NCBI GenBank assembly: GCA_036401055.1
Contig: DASWWC010000198.1
Coordinates: 8,576 to 72,575 of the forward strand
Length of the DNA: 64,000 nucleotides
Source: Pelomonas sp036401055
Lineage (GTDB): Bacteria > Pseudomonadota > Gammaproteobacteria > Burkholderiales > Burkholderiaceae_C
Direction: 5' to 3'
Positions 1 through 7,204 of the stretch are shown piece by piece. Under the pieces are notes generated by a model. It ran no database searches, was not told the origin of the DNA, and saw only the letters and a program-made list of their open reading frames with translations. Both the position numbers and the translations under genes were made by a program. How positions within the stretch are numbered: the stretch's first letter is position 1; each line of letters opens with the position of its first letter.

Positions 1-490
1 CGGCACCGCCACCAACCAGCCCACCGTCACGCTGGTGCCCGGCCCGCCCGATGTCTACGGCTGGGGCGGCAACCTGGGCGTGCAGCAGGTCTCGGTGGGC
101 GACAAGATCACCGTGGACGCCAACGTCACGCTGGAAGGCATGGGCGGCTTCCTGACCCAGCTGGACCAACTGGTCACGGCGCTGAAGGCTCCCACCGTCA
201 CGGCGGCCAGCGTGCGCGGCACGGTGGACCTGACGCTGGCCGACCTGGACGCCACCATGGGCACGGTCGGCGACCGCATCAGCCGCCTGGGCGGGCGCCA
301 GAACATGCTGCAGACGCTGGAAGACAACCACGGCGCCGTCAGCCTCTCCAACAAGCAGGCCGCGCTGACGCTGGCTCAGCTGGACTACGGCGAGGCCGCC
401 GTGCGCATGAACCGCTACACCCAGGCCGTGCAGGCCACGCAGAAGTCCTATGCCCAGGTCAGCCAGCTGAGCCTGTTCAACGCGCTGTGA
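1..490 (+). CDS. flgL: Flagellar hook-associated protein 3 FlgL, C-terminal part
   Basis: The frame is open from the window edge (codons from base 2), so the N-terminus is missing. FlgL forms the hook-filament junction outside the cell with FlgK. The last ~70 residues have the flagellin-like C-terminal helix pattern: a GGRQNML segment, a long amphipathic Ala/Gln-rich helix and the terminal SQLSLFNAL typical of FlgL. The stop overlaps the GTG start of the next gene, so the two are probably co-translated. This is host sequence, left of the prophage. Confidence 0.85.
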   Translation, partial: GTATNQPTVTLVPGPPDVYGWGGNLGVQQVSVGDKITVDANVTLEGMGGFLTQLDQLVTALKAPTVTAASVRGTVDLTLADLDATMGTVGDRISRLGGRQNMLQTLEDNHGAVSLSNKQAALTLAQLDYGEAAVRMNRYTQAVQATQKSYAQVSQLSLFNAL

Positions 491-1503
491 GCTCGCTGAC
501 GATCTCCACCCAGGTCGGCGCGTCGGTCACCTCGCTGCGCACCGAGGCGGTCGCGCCCGTCGCGCCGACGCGCGCGGCCCCGTCGGCCGCCCAGCTGGCC
601 GCGGATGTGGCGCGCGAGCCGGCTCCGCTGTCGGCCAACCCATCTGCTTCGGCCGCACGCGAGCCCGGCGCGCAGCAGCGCCTGGGCCGCCTTCAGCAAG
701 GCCAGGCCTGGCTGCAGAAGCTGGACGGCGACCTGCGCGCGCTGGCCGCCGCACTGGCCGGCGGTGCCGACGACACCGCCGTGACGGCCAAGCTGACCCA
801 GCTGCAGTCCAGCTGGGCGCAGCGCGGCGATGCCGGCGGCCTGGTGGACGGCCAGTTGCGCGTGCAGCTGCAGGGCGACACCCGCCAGCAGTTCCTGCTG
901 CGCGGCCTGGATGCCGCGGCGCTGGCCGACGCGGGCAACGGCCGCGAGACGCTGACGCTGGCCCTGCCCGGCGCACAACGCCGCGTGCAGGTCACGCTGG
1001 ACCCCGCCGCAGGCGCGGCCGCCAACCTGCAGACGCTGCAGCGTGCGCTGGCGCCTGCCGGCATCGAGGTGGCCAGGCAGGGCGACAAGCTCATGATGAG
1101 CGTCAGCGAATCGCGCTGGCCGGCGCTGCGCCAGGGCATGAGCCTGATGGGCGAGGGCCGCCGCTACCCCAGCGGCCAGCTGGTGCGCGCGCCGCTGGAG
1201 GCCCAGGGCGACGCCTTGCGGCCCGCGCAGTGGCGCACCGACAGCGCCACCGGGCGGCAGCAGCTGATGGAGCAGCTGCGCCACGCCCACGGCCAACTGC
1301 AGCGAGGCCGCCAGCAGGTCGACGCCGCGCTGGACGCCGTGGCCCTGCCGGCGCTGGGCGATGCAGGCGAGGGCGCACAGTTGCAGGCCTTTGCCGACGG
1401 CTTCGGGCGCGAGGCGGCCACCGAGCTGCTGCCCGCCGTCCAGGGCCTGGGCCGGCAGCGCGTGCGCCAGTTGCTGAAGCCGGACTTCTCGCTGACTGCT
1501 TAA
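487..1503 (+). CDS. Hypothetical protein downstream of flgL
   Basis: A 338-residue Ala/Gln/Arg-rich protein starting at a GTG that overlaps the flgL stop (GTGA). There is no signal peptide or recognisable motif. Helical stretches with many Leu and Gln suggest a coiled, possibly export-related protein. Its position at the end of the hook-associated operon suggests a flagellar role, but nothing in the sequence proves it. I do not recognise the family. Confidence 0.7.
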   Translation: MSSLTISTQVGASVTSLRTEAVAPVAPTRAAPSAAQLAADVAREPAPLSANPSASAAREPGAQQRLGRLQQGQAWLQKLDGDLRALAAALAGGADDTAVTAKLTQLQSSWAQRGDAGGLVDGQLRVQLQGDTRQQFLLRGLDAAALADAGNGRETLTLALPGAQRRVQVTLDPAAGAAANLQTLQRALAPAGIEVARQGDKLMMSVSESRWPALRQGMSLMGEGRRYPSGQLVRAPLEAQGDALRPAQWRTDSATGRQQLMEQLRHAHGQLQRGRQQVDAALDAVALPALGDAGEGAQLQAFADGFGREAATELLPAVQGLGRQRVRQLLKPDFSLTA

Positions 1504-1554
1504 GTCCCCCGGCGCGCGCGTCGCCTTGCCTCGGGACGAGGCCAACACCCGACC

Positions 1555-1797
1555 ATGCGCGTCGCCCTTCCCCCGCCACCGCTGATCCTGGGTGACCCCC
1601 TGCGGCAGTACCGCGAGCGCCTGCAGCAGCGCCAGCTGGAACCGCAGCCGCCGCCGGTGGAGCTGCGCACCAGCCCATTCCGCGTCGCCGCCATCGTGGG
1701 CCCCGAGTCCTCGGGCATGGCGTCCTATGCGGCGCTGGGGCGCTCGACGCAGCACGGCGATGCCGGTGCGGGCCGGCTTCTGAGCGTTTACGCCTGA
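1555..1797 (+). CDS. Small hypothetical protein, end of flagellar operon
   Basis: An 80-residue protein with a Pro-rich N-terminus and a Gly/Ser-rich C-terminal segment. It follows the previous gene by 51 bp on the same strand and is the last host gene before the tRNA. It has no membrane segment or known motif. It is probably the last cistron of the flgL transcript. Confidence 0.6.
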   Translation: MRVALPPPPLILGDPLRQYRERLQQRQLEPQPPPVELRTSPFRVAAIVGPESSGMASYAALGRSTQHGDAGAGRLLSVYA

Positions 1798-1798
1798 A

Positions 1799-1814
1799 GG
1801 CCCGTCAACGGGCC
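1799..1814. terminator. GC-rich hairpin between flagellar operon and tRNA-Arg
   Basis: GGCCCG-TCAA-CGGGCC forms a 6-bp stem with a 4-nt loop. It abuts the CCA end of the tRNA and follows the last flagellar cistron by one base. It could stop transcription from both sides, but neither strand has a U-tract, so the terminator call is tentative. Confidence 0.4.
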
Positions 1815-1889
1815 TGGTCCCTCCGACAGGAATCGAACCTGTATCTGCCGCTTAGGAGGCGGCCGTTCTATCCATTGAACTACGGCGGG
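1815..1889 (-). tRNA. tRNA-Arg (anticodon CCT), 5' end replaced by phage DNA
   Basis: On the minus strand the cloverleaf is complete: D-stem GTTC/GAAC, anticodon stem GCCGC/GCGGC with loop CTCCTAA (anticodon CCT), T-stem ACAGG/CCTGT with loop TTCGATT, discriminator A and encoded CCA. The acceptor stem CCCGCCG/CGGAGGG has a G4-A69 mismatch. The 5' bases come from the prophage side of the attachment core. The displaced host 5' end (CTCTCCG, 60004-60010) would pair fully, with one U-G wobble. The tRNA is thus the attB site and is now read from a phage-supplied promoter. Confidence 0.93.
1872..1885. repeat. attL core (14 bp)
   Basis: CCATTGAACTACGG, identical to 59993-60006. It covers the acceptor/D-arm part of the tRNA-Arg gene. 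The integrase gene begins 108 bp inside. Confidence 0.85.
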
Positions 1890-1912
1890 ATGGTTTACCC
1901 TAGTGCGGGGTT

Positions 1913-1941
1913 TTCATAGGAGAAAGAGCCCATGGCTACCA
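1913..1941 (-). promoter_or_regulatory. Putative phage-borne promoter for tRNA-Arg
   Basis: Minus strand: TATGAA (1913-1918) lies 17 bp from a weak -35 TGGTAG (1936-1941). This would start transcription about 16 nt before the tRNA. The original tRNA promoter is now at the far end of the prophage, so some promoter must lie here if the tRNA is expressed. The match itself is weak. Confidence 0.25.
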
Positions 1942-1993
1942 TCCAGAATCATCACGATTCCCGTTGAATCGCTACGGAACTGCTACGGTAGCA

Positions 1994-2992
1994 ATGGCCT
2001 CCATCATCCAAATCAACGGCAAGTGGCGAGCGCAGATTCGCCGCGCTGGTCACAAGCCGATGACCAAGACGCATCCTACCAAGACTGCGGCGCTCGCCTG
2101 GGCGCGCAAGATCGAGGCACAAATGGATGCGGGCGTGCCAGTGGAGGGGGACGGCTACCCTGTGGCTGACCTGATCGACGACTACCGCAAACTGCGCGAT
2201 GCGGCGCGGCCGATCCTCGACACGTCGACGGAGCACTACACGCTCAAGATGCTGGCGCGGCTGCTGGGCGACGTTGACGCGCACAAGCTTGGCGTGGATG
2301 ACGTGCTGGCGTTCGCGCAGACGCGCAAGGACGAGGGCGCCGGGCCGTACACCATCAACATGGATCTGTCCAAGCTGTCGACAGTGCTGCGATATGCAGG
2401 CGCGGCCAAGCGGATGACGTTCCCTGACGCGGTGGGGTCAGCCCGGCCGCTGCTGATGCACCTGGGCCTGATTGGCGGCGGCGGCAAGCGCGAGCGCCGG
2501 CCAACGCAAGACGAGATGGAGCGCATCGACGCCTACTTGCGCGCCGGCCGCGGTGTCGTCTACGCAGAGGCGGTGCTGTTCGCGGCGTGCAGCGCGATGA
2601 GGCGCGGCGAGGTGTGCGCTGTCCTCAAAACGGAGATCAACTCGCAAACCAAGGTCGTGCCGTTGTGGCGCAAGCATCCGCGCAAGGGCAAGGTGTTGGA
2701 GCAGGTGCCGCTGCTGGATCAAGCCTACGAGGTCGCCATGCGTCAGCCAGACAGCGAGGATGGGCGCGTGTTCCCCATTGAGCCGGGCACACTGTCGAAG
2801 TATTTCACCGAGGCATGCAGGGCGCTGAACATCCCCGATCTGCACTTGCACGACATGCGCCACGAGTGGACGAGCCAGTTGTTCGAACAGGGCTACACGA
2901 TCCCCGAAGTCGCGCTCGTAACCGGTCACAAGAAGTGGGAGAACCTCAAGCGCTACACCCAGCTCAAGCCTGAGAAGCTGCGGCGCAGTTAG
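1994..2992 (+). CDS. int: Tyrosine site-specific integrase
   Basis: A 332-residue recombinase that would integrate and excise the phage at tRNA-Arg. The N-terminal ~50 residues look like an arm-binding domain, followed by a core-binding helical domain. The catalytic domain shows the conserved Arg in ACSAMRRGEV, then HDMRHEW (H-x-x-R), then LVTGHKKWENLKRYTQL carrying the final His and the nucleophilic Tyr. I prefer the ATG at 1994 over the upstream start at 1964 because the protein then begins with the usual beta-strand. It sits next to attL and points into the prophage. Confidence 0.95.
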   Translation: MASIIQINGKWRAQIRRAGHKPMTKTHPTKTAALAWARKIEAQMDAGVPVEGDGYPVADLIDDYRKLRDAARPILDTSTEHYTLKMLARLLGDVDAHKLGVDDVLAFAQTRKDEGAGPYTINMDLSKLSTVLRYAGAAKRMTFPDAVGSARPLLMHLGLIGGGGKRERRPTQDEMERIDAYLRAGRGVVYAEAVLFAACSAMRRGEVCAVLKTEINSQTKVVPLWRKHPRKGKVLEQVPLLDQAYEVAMRQPDSEDGRVFPIEPGTLSKYFTEACRALNIPDLHLHDMRHEWTSQLFEQGYTIPEVALVTGHKKWENLKRYTQLKPEKLRRS

Positions 2993-3207
2993 GCGGCGAT
3001 AGCGCGCATAGCGTCGAAGTGGGCCGCGACATCGCGCGAGTCTGCCCAGCGCTTCCCCTGGTCAACGTATGTCGGGATCGGGAATGTCTTCGCGCTGACC
3101 TGGTTCAGCACCGTTTTTGGCTGCACATCGAGCGCGGCCGCGAGCTGCTGCACATCCATGCGAGGCCCGTACTTTTCCAAAAAGTAGGCTTGCGTCAGAA
3201 GGCTCAT
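2989..3207 (-). CDS. AlpA/Xis-like helix-turn-helix protein
   Basis: A 72-residue protein converging on, and overlapping by 4 bp, the end of the integrase gene. Residues ~18-45 (MDVQQLAAALDV plus the following helix) form a helix-turn-helix of the MerR/AlpA excisionase type, followed by a basic wing. It is the promoter-distal gene of the leftward operon and lies beside int, which fits an excisionase. This is inferred from size, fold pattern and position. Confidence 0.6.
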   Translation of the reverse strand: MSLLTQAYFLEKYGPRMDVQQLAAALDVQPKTVLNQVSAKTFPIPTYVDQGKRWADSRDVAAHFDAMRAIAA

Positions 3208-3223
3208 GGTCTGGTTGTCCTCG

Positions 3224-3241
3224 GCAGGGGGATGGGTTTCA
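3224..3241 (-). repeat. Junction motif CCCATCCCC, copy 1
   Basis: On the minus strand a stop codon is followed by AACCCATCCCCCTGC. The same CCCATCCCCTGC text follows other stop codons in this operon. Confidence 0.5.
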
Positions 3242-3520
3242 GCGCTTGGGCGGGGTGTAGCCGCTCATGCGGTCTTGCGCCTTCATGGCCTTATCGACCC
3301 ACTTCCACGCCCGACCGGTGCCACGAATTTGAAGCGCGCCGGGGCCGTCGCGCGCCTCCCGGGAGTAGTCGAGCGCGAACATGCGCACCTCGTGCTTGAG
3401 GGTGCAATCGCTGCCGGCGCCCTCCAGGCGCAGCGCGTAGTTCGCCGTGTTGGCGATGCGGATCAGCTCTTCAGCTTCGGCGATCAGCGCGATCAACTCT
3501 TTGCGGCTAGGCTTGCTCAT
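3239..3520 (-). CDS. Hypothetical early protein
   Basis: 93 residues, starting at the ATG preceded by GAGGGC. The N-terminal half is a predicted acidic helix (KELIALIAEAEELIRIA); the rest is mixed, with a charged, Pro-rich end. No family is recognised. It is in the leftward early operon between the Xis-like gene and a 272-aa protein. Confidence 0.65.
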   Translation of the reverse strand: MSKPSRKELIALIAEAEELIRIANTANYALRLEGAGSDCTLKHEVRMFALDYSREARDGPGALQIRGTGRAWKWVDKAMKAQDRMSGYTPPKR

Positions 3521-3548
3521 GGATGTGCCCTCGCGGGGGTTGGGAAAT

Positions 3549-4367
3549 TCAGGCGGCCTGCAGTGACGACAGGGTTGCTTCGGCCGCCGCAAGGTGGCGC
3601 TGGTACTGCTCCACGCTTTCGCGCGCCTGCTTGATCTTCTGGGCGGCGCTTGCCGCCTTGGCGTCTTCCACTTCCTTGGAGAGGCTCTCCGGCAGCGTCA
3701 CGCCCGCTGCGGCGGCGGCGAGCAGCAGTGAAGGCCGCATGTGGTGCGGGATGTCCTTCAACCGCGCCAGGACGTAGCCGAGCAGCTGGGTCAGGGCGTC
3801 TTCGCGCGAGGTGGCCAGCAGGCAGCGGGTGCCGCTACTGCTGCTGCCGTCCGAGTACATGGCGAACGACGTCCAGTAGCGGTTGGCCTTCGGATCGACG
3901 AAGACGCTGCAGAGGCGCAGCATGTTCTGGCGGTCTTCCGTGCGCATAAGCACCTCTTCGACCGTGCCGATGTGCAGCCGGTAATCGTCAACGACAGCGA
4001 GGTGAGTCACCTTGCCAGCGAGCCACATGTCCAGGTTGCGCAGGTCCGGGTGATCCTTGTACCGCTCGCTGGCCAGCTTGGCGTCGGTCAGAGCATTGCG
4101 GGCCGACTGGCGCGCCCGTTCGGCGCAGGCACGGTGGTCTTCGGTCTCGGCGCGCAACTCGCTGATGCGCTTGTCCCAGACCTCGGTGGGCGCCTTGGCG
4201 AAGCAGGATTGCCAGACCTCGACATTGCCAGTCATCTCTTCCAGATAGTCTTCGTGCTCGTACAGCGGCTCAACAGCGAAGCCATTCGCCACGGAGGCGA
4301 CGAACAGGGCGGCGCGGCCCTCGACGCTGTAGACGCGGGCGCCGGGCTTGAAGGTGGGTTCTGACAT
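3549..4367 (-). CDS. Hypothetical early phage protein, 272 aa
   Basis: The start is set by AAGGAGAGAAC directly before ATG at 4367; longer upstream frames are unlikely. Residues 1-60 form a small beta-rich domain (KPGARVYSVEGRAALFVAS). The middle has a long charged helix, and the last ~70 residues form a second helix rich in Ala, Glu and Gln, a likely coiled coil. No catalytic motif is visible and the function is unknown. Confidence 0.7.
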   Translation of the reverse strand: MSEPTFKPGARVYSVEGRAALFVASVANGFAVEPLYEHEDYLEEMTGNVEVWQSCFAKAPTEVWDKRISELRAETEDHRACAERARQSARNALTDAKLASERYKDHPDLRNLDMWLAGKVTHLAVVDDYRLHIGTVEEVLMRTEDRQNMLRLCSVFVDPKANRYWTSFAMYSDGSSSSGTRCLLATSREDALTQLLGYVLARLKDIPHHMRPSLLLAAAAAGVTLPESLSKEVEDAKAASAAQKIKQARESVEQYQRHLAAAEATLSSLQAA

Positions 4368-4391
4368 GTTCTCTCCTTGGTTGGTTCGTCG

Positions 4392-4407
4392 GCAGGGGAT
4401 GGGATTA
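4392..4407 (-). repeat. Junction motif CCCATCCCC, copy 2
   Basis: TAATCCCATCCCCTGC on the minus strand immediately after the stop of the MazG-like gene. Confidence 0.5.
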
Positions 4408-4854
4408 GGCGGCGGGCTGCTCGTACAGCTTGGCGCCGCGGGCGAAGGCGCGGGCGTCAAGGATTCGCCCACCGATCCACGCCTTTGAACCGACGCCGTT
4501 CTGAATACTGCCCACCTCTTCGACCACGAAGACCGGCTTCGGCTCGCTGCCGGCGGGCGGGAACATCGCTTCCCACTCGGCCATCTGCTCGCGCTTGTCC
4601 CGCGTGCGCTCAGCGATGCGGTCATCATCAAGGCCGAGCGCGTCGATGGTGCAGCGGCACTGCGCCAGCACATCGGCAATCTCGTTCTCCAGGCGGGCGC
4701 GGTTCACCTTGCCGGTGCCCGGGTCCACCTCGTCAATGCCCTGGATGATGCAGCGCGCGGCCACGTTCGCCAGCTCGGCCAGCTCCTCCTGCAGCTTGCC
4801 CATGCGGCGCAGCATCATCAAGTCAGTCGTCGGGGTCCACTTCGTGAGTGCCAT
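4405..4854 (-). CDS. MazG-like NTP pyrophosphohydrolase
   Basis: 149 residues. The N-terminal ~80 residues carry the all-alpha NTP-PPase signature: an LQEELAEL helix with the first metal-binding acidic cluster, and further on ENEIADVLAQ with the second E-x-x-D. Such enzymes cleave nucleoside triphosphates to monophosphate and pyrophosphate, and in phages may alter nucleotide pools or alarmone levels. The C-terminal ~50 residues are an unrelated Pro/Gly-rich tail. It belongs to the leftward early operon. Confidence 0.72.
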   Translation of the reverse strand: MALTKWTPTTDLMMLRRMGKLQEELAELANVAARCIIQGIDEVDPGTGKVNRARLENEIADVLAQCRCTIDALGLDDDRIAERTRDKREQMAEWEAMFPPAGSEPKPVFVVEEVGSIQNGVGSKAWIGGRILDARAFARGAKLYEQPAA

Positions 4855-4873
4855 GGTTGGTCCTTGTGCGGGT

Positions 4874-4891
4874 GCAGGGGATGGGGAATCA
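4874..4891 (-). repeat. Junction motif CCCATCCCC, copy 3
   Basis: TGATTCCCCATCCCCTGC on the minus strand. The TGA is the stop of the 92-aa gene. Confidence 0.5.
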
Positions 4892-5167
4892 GAAGCGCCT
4901 GGCCGCGAGCCGCGCCTGCTGCTCGCGCCAAGCGGCTTGTTCGGCGGGCGTCAGGAGGTGTACGTCCCAGCGCTCAACAGCCATGGGACTGACCCACGAG
5001 AACACCGGGCGTCCAGCCCGCACGACGCGGCCGATGGGCATGCTGTGGGCCGCGCCAAAGCCAGTCGCCATGTCCTGCACGCGGATCTGCTCTCCGTGCT
5101 TCTTGGTGGTGCGACGGTCGCCAGCCCTTGGTTGCGGCTTCTGAGGTTTGAGAACGTGGATGCGCAT
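4889..5167 (-). CDS. Hypothetical early protein, 92 aa
   Basis: A small basic protein with a Lys/Arg-rich first 25 residues, a central segment with GRVVRAGRPVFSW, and a C-terminal helix ending LAARRF. It may bind nucleic acid, judging only from its charge. Its first ~190 bp overlap the 3' extension of the next upstream gene in another frame. This frame looks the more protein-like in the overlap. Confidence 0.6.
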   Translation of the reverse strand: MRIHVLKPQKPQPRAGDRRTTKKHGEQIRVQDMATGFGAAHSMPIGRVVRAGRPVFSWVSPMAVERWDVHLLTPAEQAAWREQQARLAARRF

Positions 5168-5486
5168 GATGTGCGGCGCCAGGGGATGGGGAATCGGCGC
5201 GCTTGAGCGCCAGCAGCTTGCGCGTCATCTCCACAGCCATAGGCTTGCCGTCATGGCGGTCCGGGTGGCAGAGCTGCAGCAGGCGCTTGATGTCGTCGGC
5301 GCCAAGCTCGGGCGCTGAGGCCTGGCCTGTCAGGAATGCCTCGCCGCCCTTGGCGTTCAGCTTCGTGACCAGCGCATTCCATTCCTTGAGGAGTTCGTTG
5401 TGGCGCCTCTTCCAGACTTGAGCGACTTCCAGCGCGGTTCGCGCCTCGGCCAGCGCGGCGTTGTAGGTTGAACGCGTCACGAACAT
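4974..5486 (-). CDS. J-domain-like early protein with extended tail
   Basis: 170 residues as read. The first ~100 contain a coiled segment and then IKRLLQLCHPDRHDGKP, with the HPD tripeptide of a J-domain-like helix hairpin found in small phage proteins. After LLALKR the frame runs without a stop through a junction motif and across the next gene. The last ~65 residues are low-quality shadow sequence. The natural stop has probably been lost by mutation. The start ATG overlaps the previous stop (TGATG). Confidence 0.6.
   Translation of the reverse strand: MFVTRSTYNAALAEARTALEVAQVWKRRHNELLKEWNALVTKLNAKGGEAFLTGQASAPELGADDIKRLLQLCHPDRHDGKPMAVEMTRKLLALKRADSPSPGAAHHAHPRSQTSEAATKGWRPSHHQEARRADPRAGHGDWLWRGPQHAHRPRRAGWTPGVLVGQSHGC
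5179..5195 (-). repeat. Junction motif CCCATCCCC, copy 4 (stop lost)
   Basis: GATTCCCCATCCCCTGG on the minus strand. It is equivalent to copy 3, but the preceding base is C instead of T, so no TGA is formed there. Confidence 0.5.
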
Positions 5487-6640
5487 CACGAGCCCTCCGC
5501 AGTGGCAGGGGCTTGGGAAGCCGGCGCGGCGGGCAGCGGCTGCCAGTGCGACGGCTCGCCCTCGTGGATGGTGACCTGGCTGTACTCGTCCCAGTTATCG
5601 ATGCACTCGTACCAGCCCCCCTCCAGGCCGACGCCATCGGCATCGGTTTCGGCAGCCTCTTCGTCCGTGACCCAGCGGGCCATGACGGTGCGCGCCTTGC
5701 CGTTGCGGTTGAGGTAGAACAGGATCAGCTTGCGACCGTCCGTCGGCGCCGTCTCGATGGGCTGCCAGGCTGGCGCCGCGGCAGGGGCTGCGGCAGGCTG
5801 GGCAAGCAAGCGGGCGCACGCGCCAACCATGTTGCTGAACAGTACGTCCGCACCGTCGCGGACGCGGTAGTAGGTGTGCCCGTCCTGGTCGGCCTCTTCA
5901 ACGATGTCATCCACGAGGTGCTGAAGCTGTCGGCGCTCCTCCGACATCTCGGCAAGGGCTGCGGCCGGGACGTGCTTGCGCACCATGGCGATCATTTCCT
6001 TGGCCTGGTCTTCGTACTTCAGCCAGCGGTCGCCCCAGGGCTCAGGGATCGGGCCGCCCTCCCAGATCAGCTCGGTGCAGGCTTCCTCGCCGTGCTCGTT
6101 GGCGCACAGTTCCCAGGCGAGCGGCATCCACTCGTCGGCGCCTTCCCAGTCCTGGGCGGTTTTCCCATCCCCTGCGCGGGCGGCTTGAGCTTCAATCGCG
6201 GCCTTGAGGACGTGCCCGTTCGCGTCCGCGAAGGTGGACGGAAGGCAGTTCAGTGCGCGGGCGATTGCCCAGACGGTCGAGCGCCACTGATCGGCGGTAC
6301 GGCCCATCTTCCAGAACTCGGCAAGCCAATGTCCCTCGGGGGCCGGGTCTTCGTCCTGCGCGCCCTTCGCGATGGCGCCGCTGATGGTGACGGCGACCAG
6401 CGATCGGATGCCGTCCCGGTCGGCGTCGAGGCTGTAGCGCTCGGCTGCGCGATCCGCCAGCGCTTCGCGTGCCGCGCCAGCTCGCGACGCCGCATAGCCG
6501 CGCACCTGGGTGAAGCTGTCGAGATAGGTCTCAATCGGCGGGTCGCCGAAGGTCTCGCGGCCAGCCAGATGGGAGAGCGTTTCAAGCGAAGTTGCTGCGT
6601 CGTGCAGCGCCTTGCGCAGCGCTTCGGTGTCGGTGCTCAT
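5486..6640 (-). CDS. Early phage protein with C-terminal DUF551-like domain
   Basis: 384 residues. The final ~90 residues run from WQPIETAPTDGRKLILFY to SHWQPLP, the typical beginning and end of DUF551, a small phage domain of unknown function. The first ~150 residues are helical, and the middle has a Trp-rich segment (WKMGRTADQWRSTVW). The start overlaps the stop of the 44-aa gene upstream (ATGA), so the genes are translationally coupled. The precise role is unknown. Confidence 0.75.
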   Translation of the reverse strand: MSTDTEALRKALHDAATSLETLSHLAGRETFGDPPIETYLDSFTQVRGYAASRAGAAREALADRAAERYSLDADRDGIRSLVAVTISGAIAKGAQDEDPAPEGHWLAEFWKMGRTADQWRSTVWAIARALNCLPSTFADANGHVLKAAIEAQAARAGDGKTAQDWEGADEWMPLAWELCANEHGEEACTELIWEGGPIPEPWGDRWLKYEDQAKEMIAMVRKHVPAAALAEMSEERRQLQHLVDDIVEEADQDGHTYYRVRDGADVLFSNMVGACARLLAQPAAAPAAAPAWQPIETAPTDGRKLILFYLNRNGKARTVMARWVTDEEAAETDADGVGLEGGWYECIDNWDEYSQVTIHEGEPSHWQPLPAAPASQAPATAEGS

Positions 6641-6771
6641 TGCGGGCCTTTCTGTTGTTGCTGCTGCTCCCGGCGCTGCCGGTCTGCTGTCAGGGCCGCC
6701 CAGTCGAGCGGGGGTGATTCGGGGATGGGCCGGCGCTTGTCGTGCTGGCGGTGGCGGGCGCGTCTAGACAT
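6637..6771 (-). CDS. 44-aa basic micro-protein
   Basis: Starts at an ATG overlapping the stop of the preceding gene and ends TGA inside the next start (ATGA). This tight coupling on both sides is the main evidence. The product is Arg/His-rich at the N-terminus, has a central PLDWAALTADRQRR segment and ends in five Gln. No family is recognised. Confidence 0.6.
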   Translation of the reverse strand: MSRRARHRQHDKRRPIPESPPLDWAALTADRQRREQQQQQKGPQ

Positions 6772-7166
6772 GGGCCGCCTCATCCTTGGGTGCGGCCGCC
6801 TTCTGCTCGTCCGTGCCATACAGGTCCAGCGCCAAGCGCTCGACGGGCGCCGTGGCTGCGCGCTCCATTGCCCCGATGGCCGCCTGCATCTTGAGCAGGT
6901 GAGGGCGCGCGAACTCCGCCACCTCGGCGCAGCGCGCACGTGCCGTGGCCCAGGCCTCGGTGCGCACGACGCCCCAGTCGCTGAAGCCGGCGGGAATAGC
7001 CTTCGCCAGCTCGCGGCATCGAGCCAGCGCCTTCGCTGTTGCCGCCTCGTGGGCCTGCTGCTTCGCAAGCTCGGCGGCCCTCTTCAGCGCGCGTTCTTCC
7101 CGCTGACGGGCTGCGCGCTCGCGAGCTAGTTGTCGCTTGGACGCAGGGGGGGGGGGCGTCGATCAT
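6764..7166 (-). pseudogene. Early gene frameshifted at an 11-nt poly-C tract
   Basis: GGGAGA precedes ATG at 7166; the gene opens ATG-ATC-GAC-G and then runs into eleven C (7146-7156 as G on +). As read, the frame after the tract is a poor Arg-rich shadow. With ten C it would join a good frame (SKRQLARERAAR...) through to the stop at 6764. The repaired product would be ~133 residues: Pro run, basic coiled coil, then a helical domain ending APKDEAAHV. It may be a slippage-controlled gene or a sequence error. The next gene overlaps its end. Confidence 0.7.
7146..7156. repeat. Poly-G/C homopolymer, 11 bp
   Basis: Eleven consecutive G on +, four codons into a minus-strand gene and decisive for its frame. 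Confidence 0.9.
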
Positions 7167-7204
7167 GATGTCTCCCGGGTGTGGAGAAACTTGTGCTTGG
7201 GGCG

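Noticed and set aside
448..1755. Long minus-strand open frame opposite the flagellar genes
   Set aside because: Arg/Gln/His-rich shadow caused by high GC; the + strand genes have the plausible composition and overlaps.
5468..7129. 553-aa plus-strand frame across the leftward operon
   Set aside because: Shadow of the minus genes; Gly/Arg/Leu-rich without domains.
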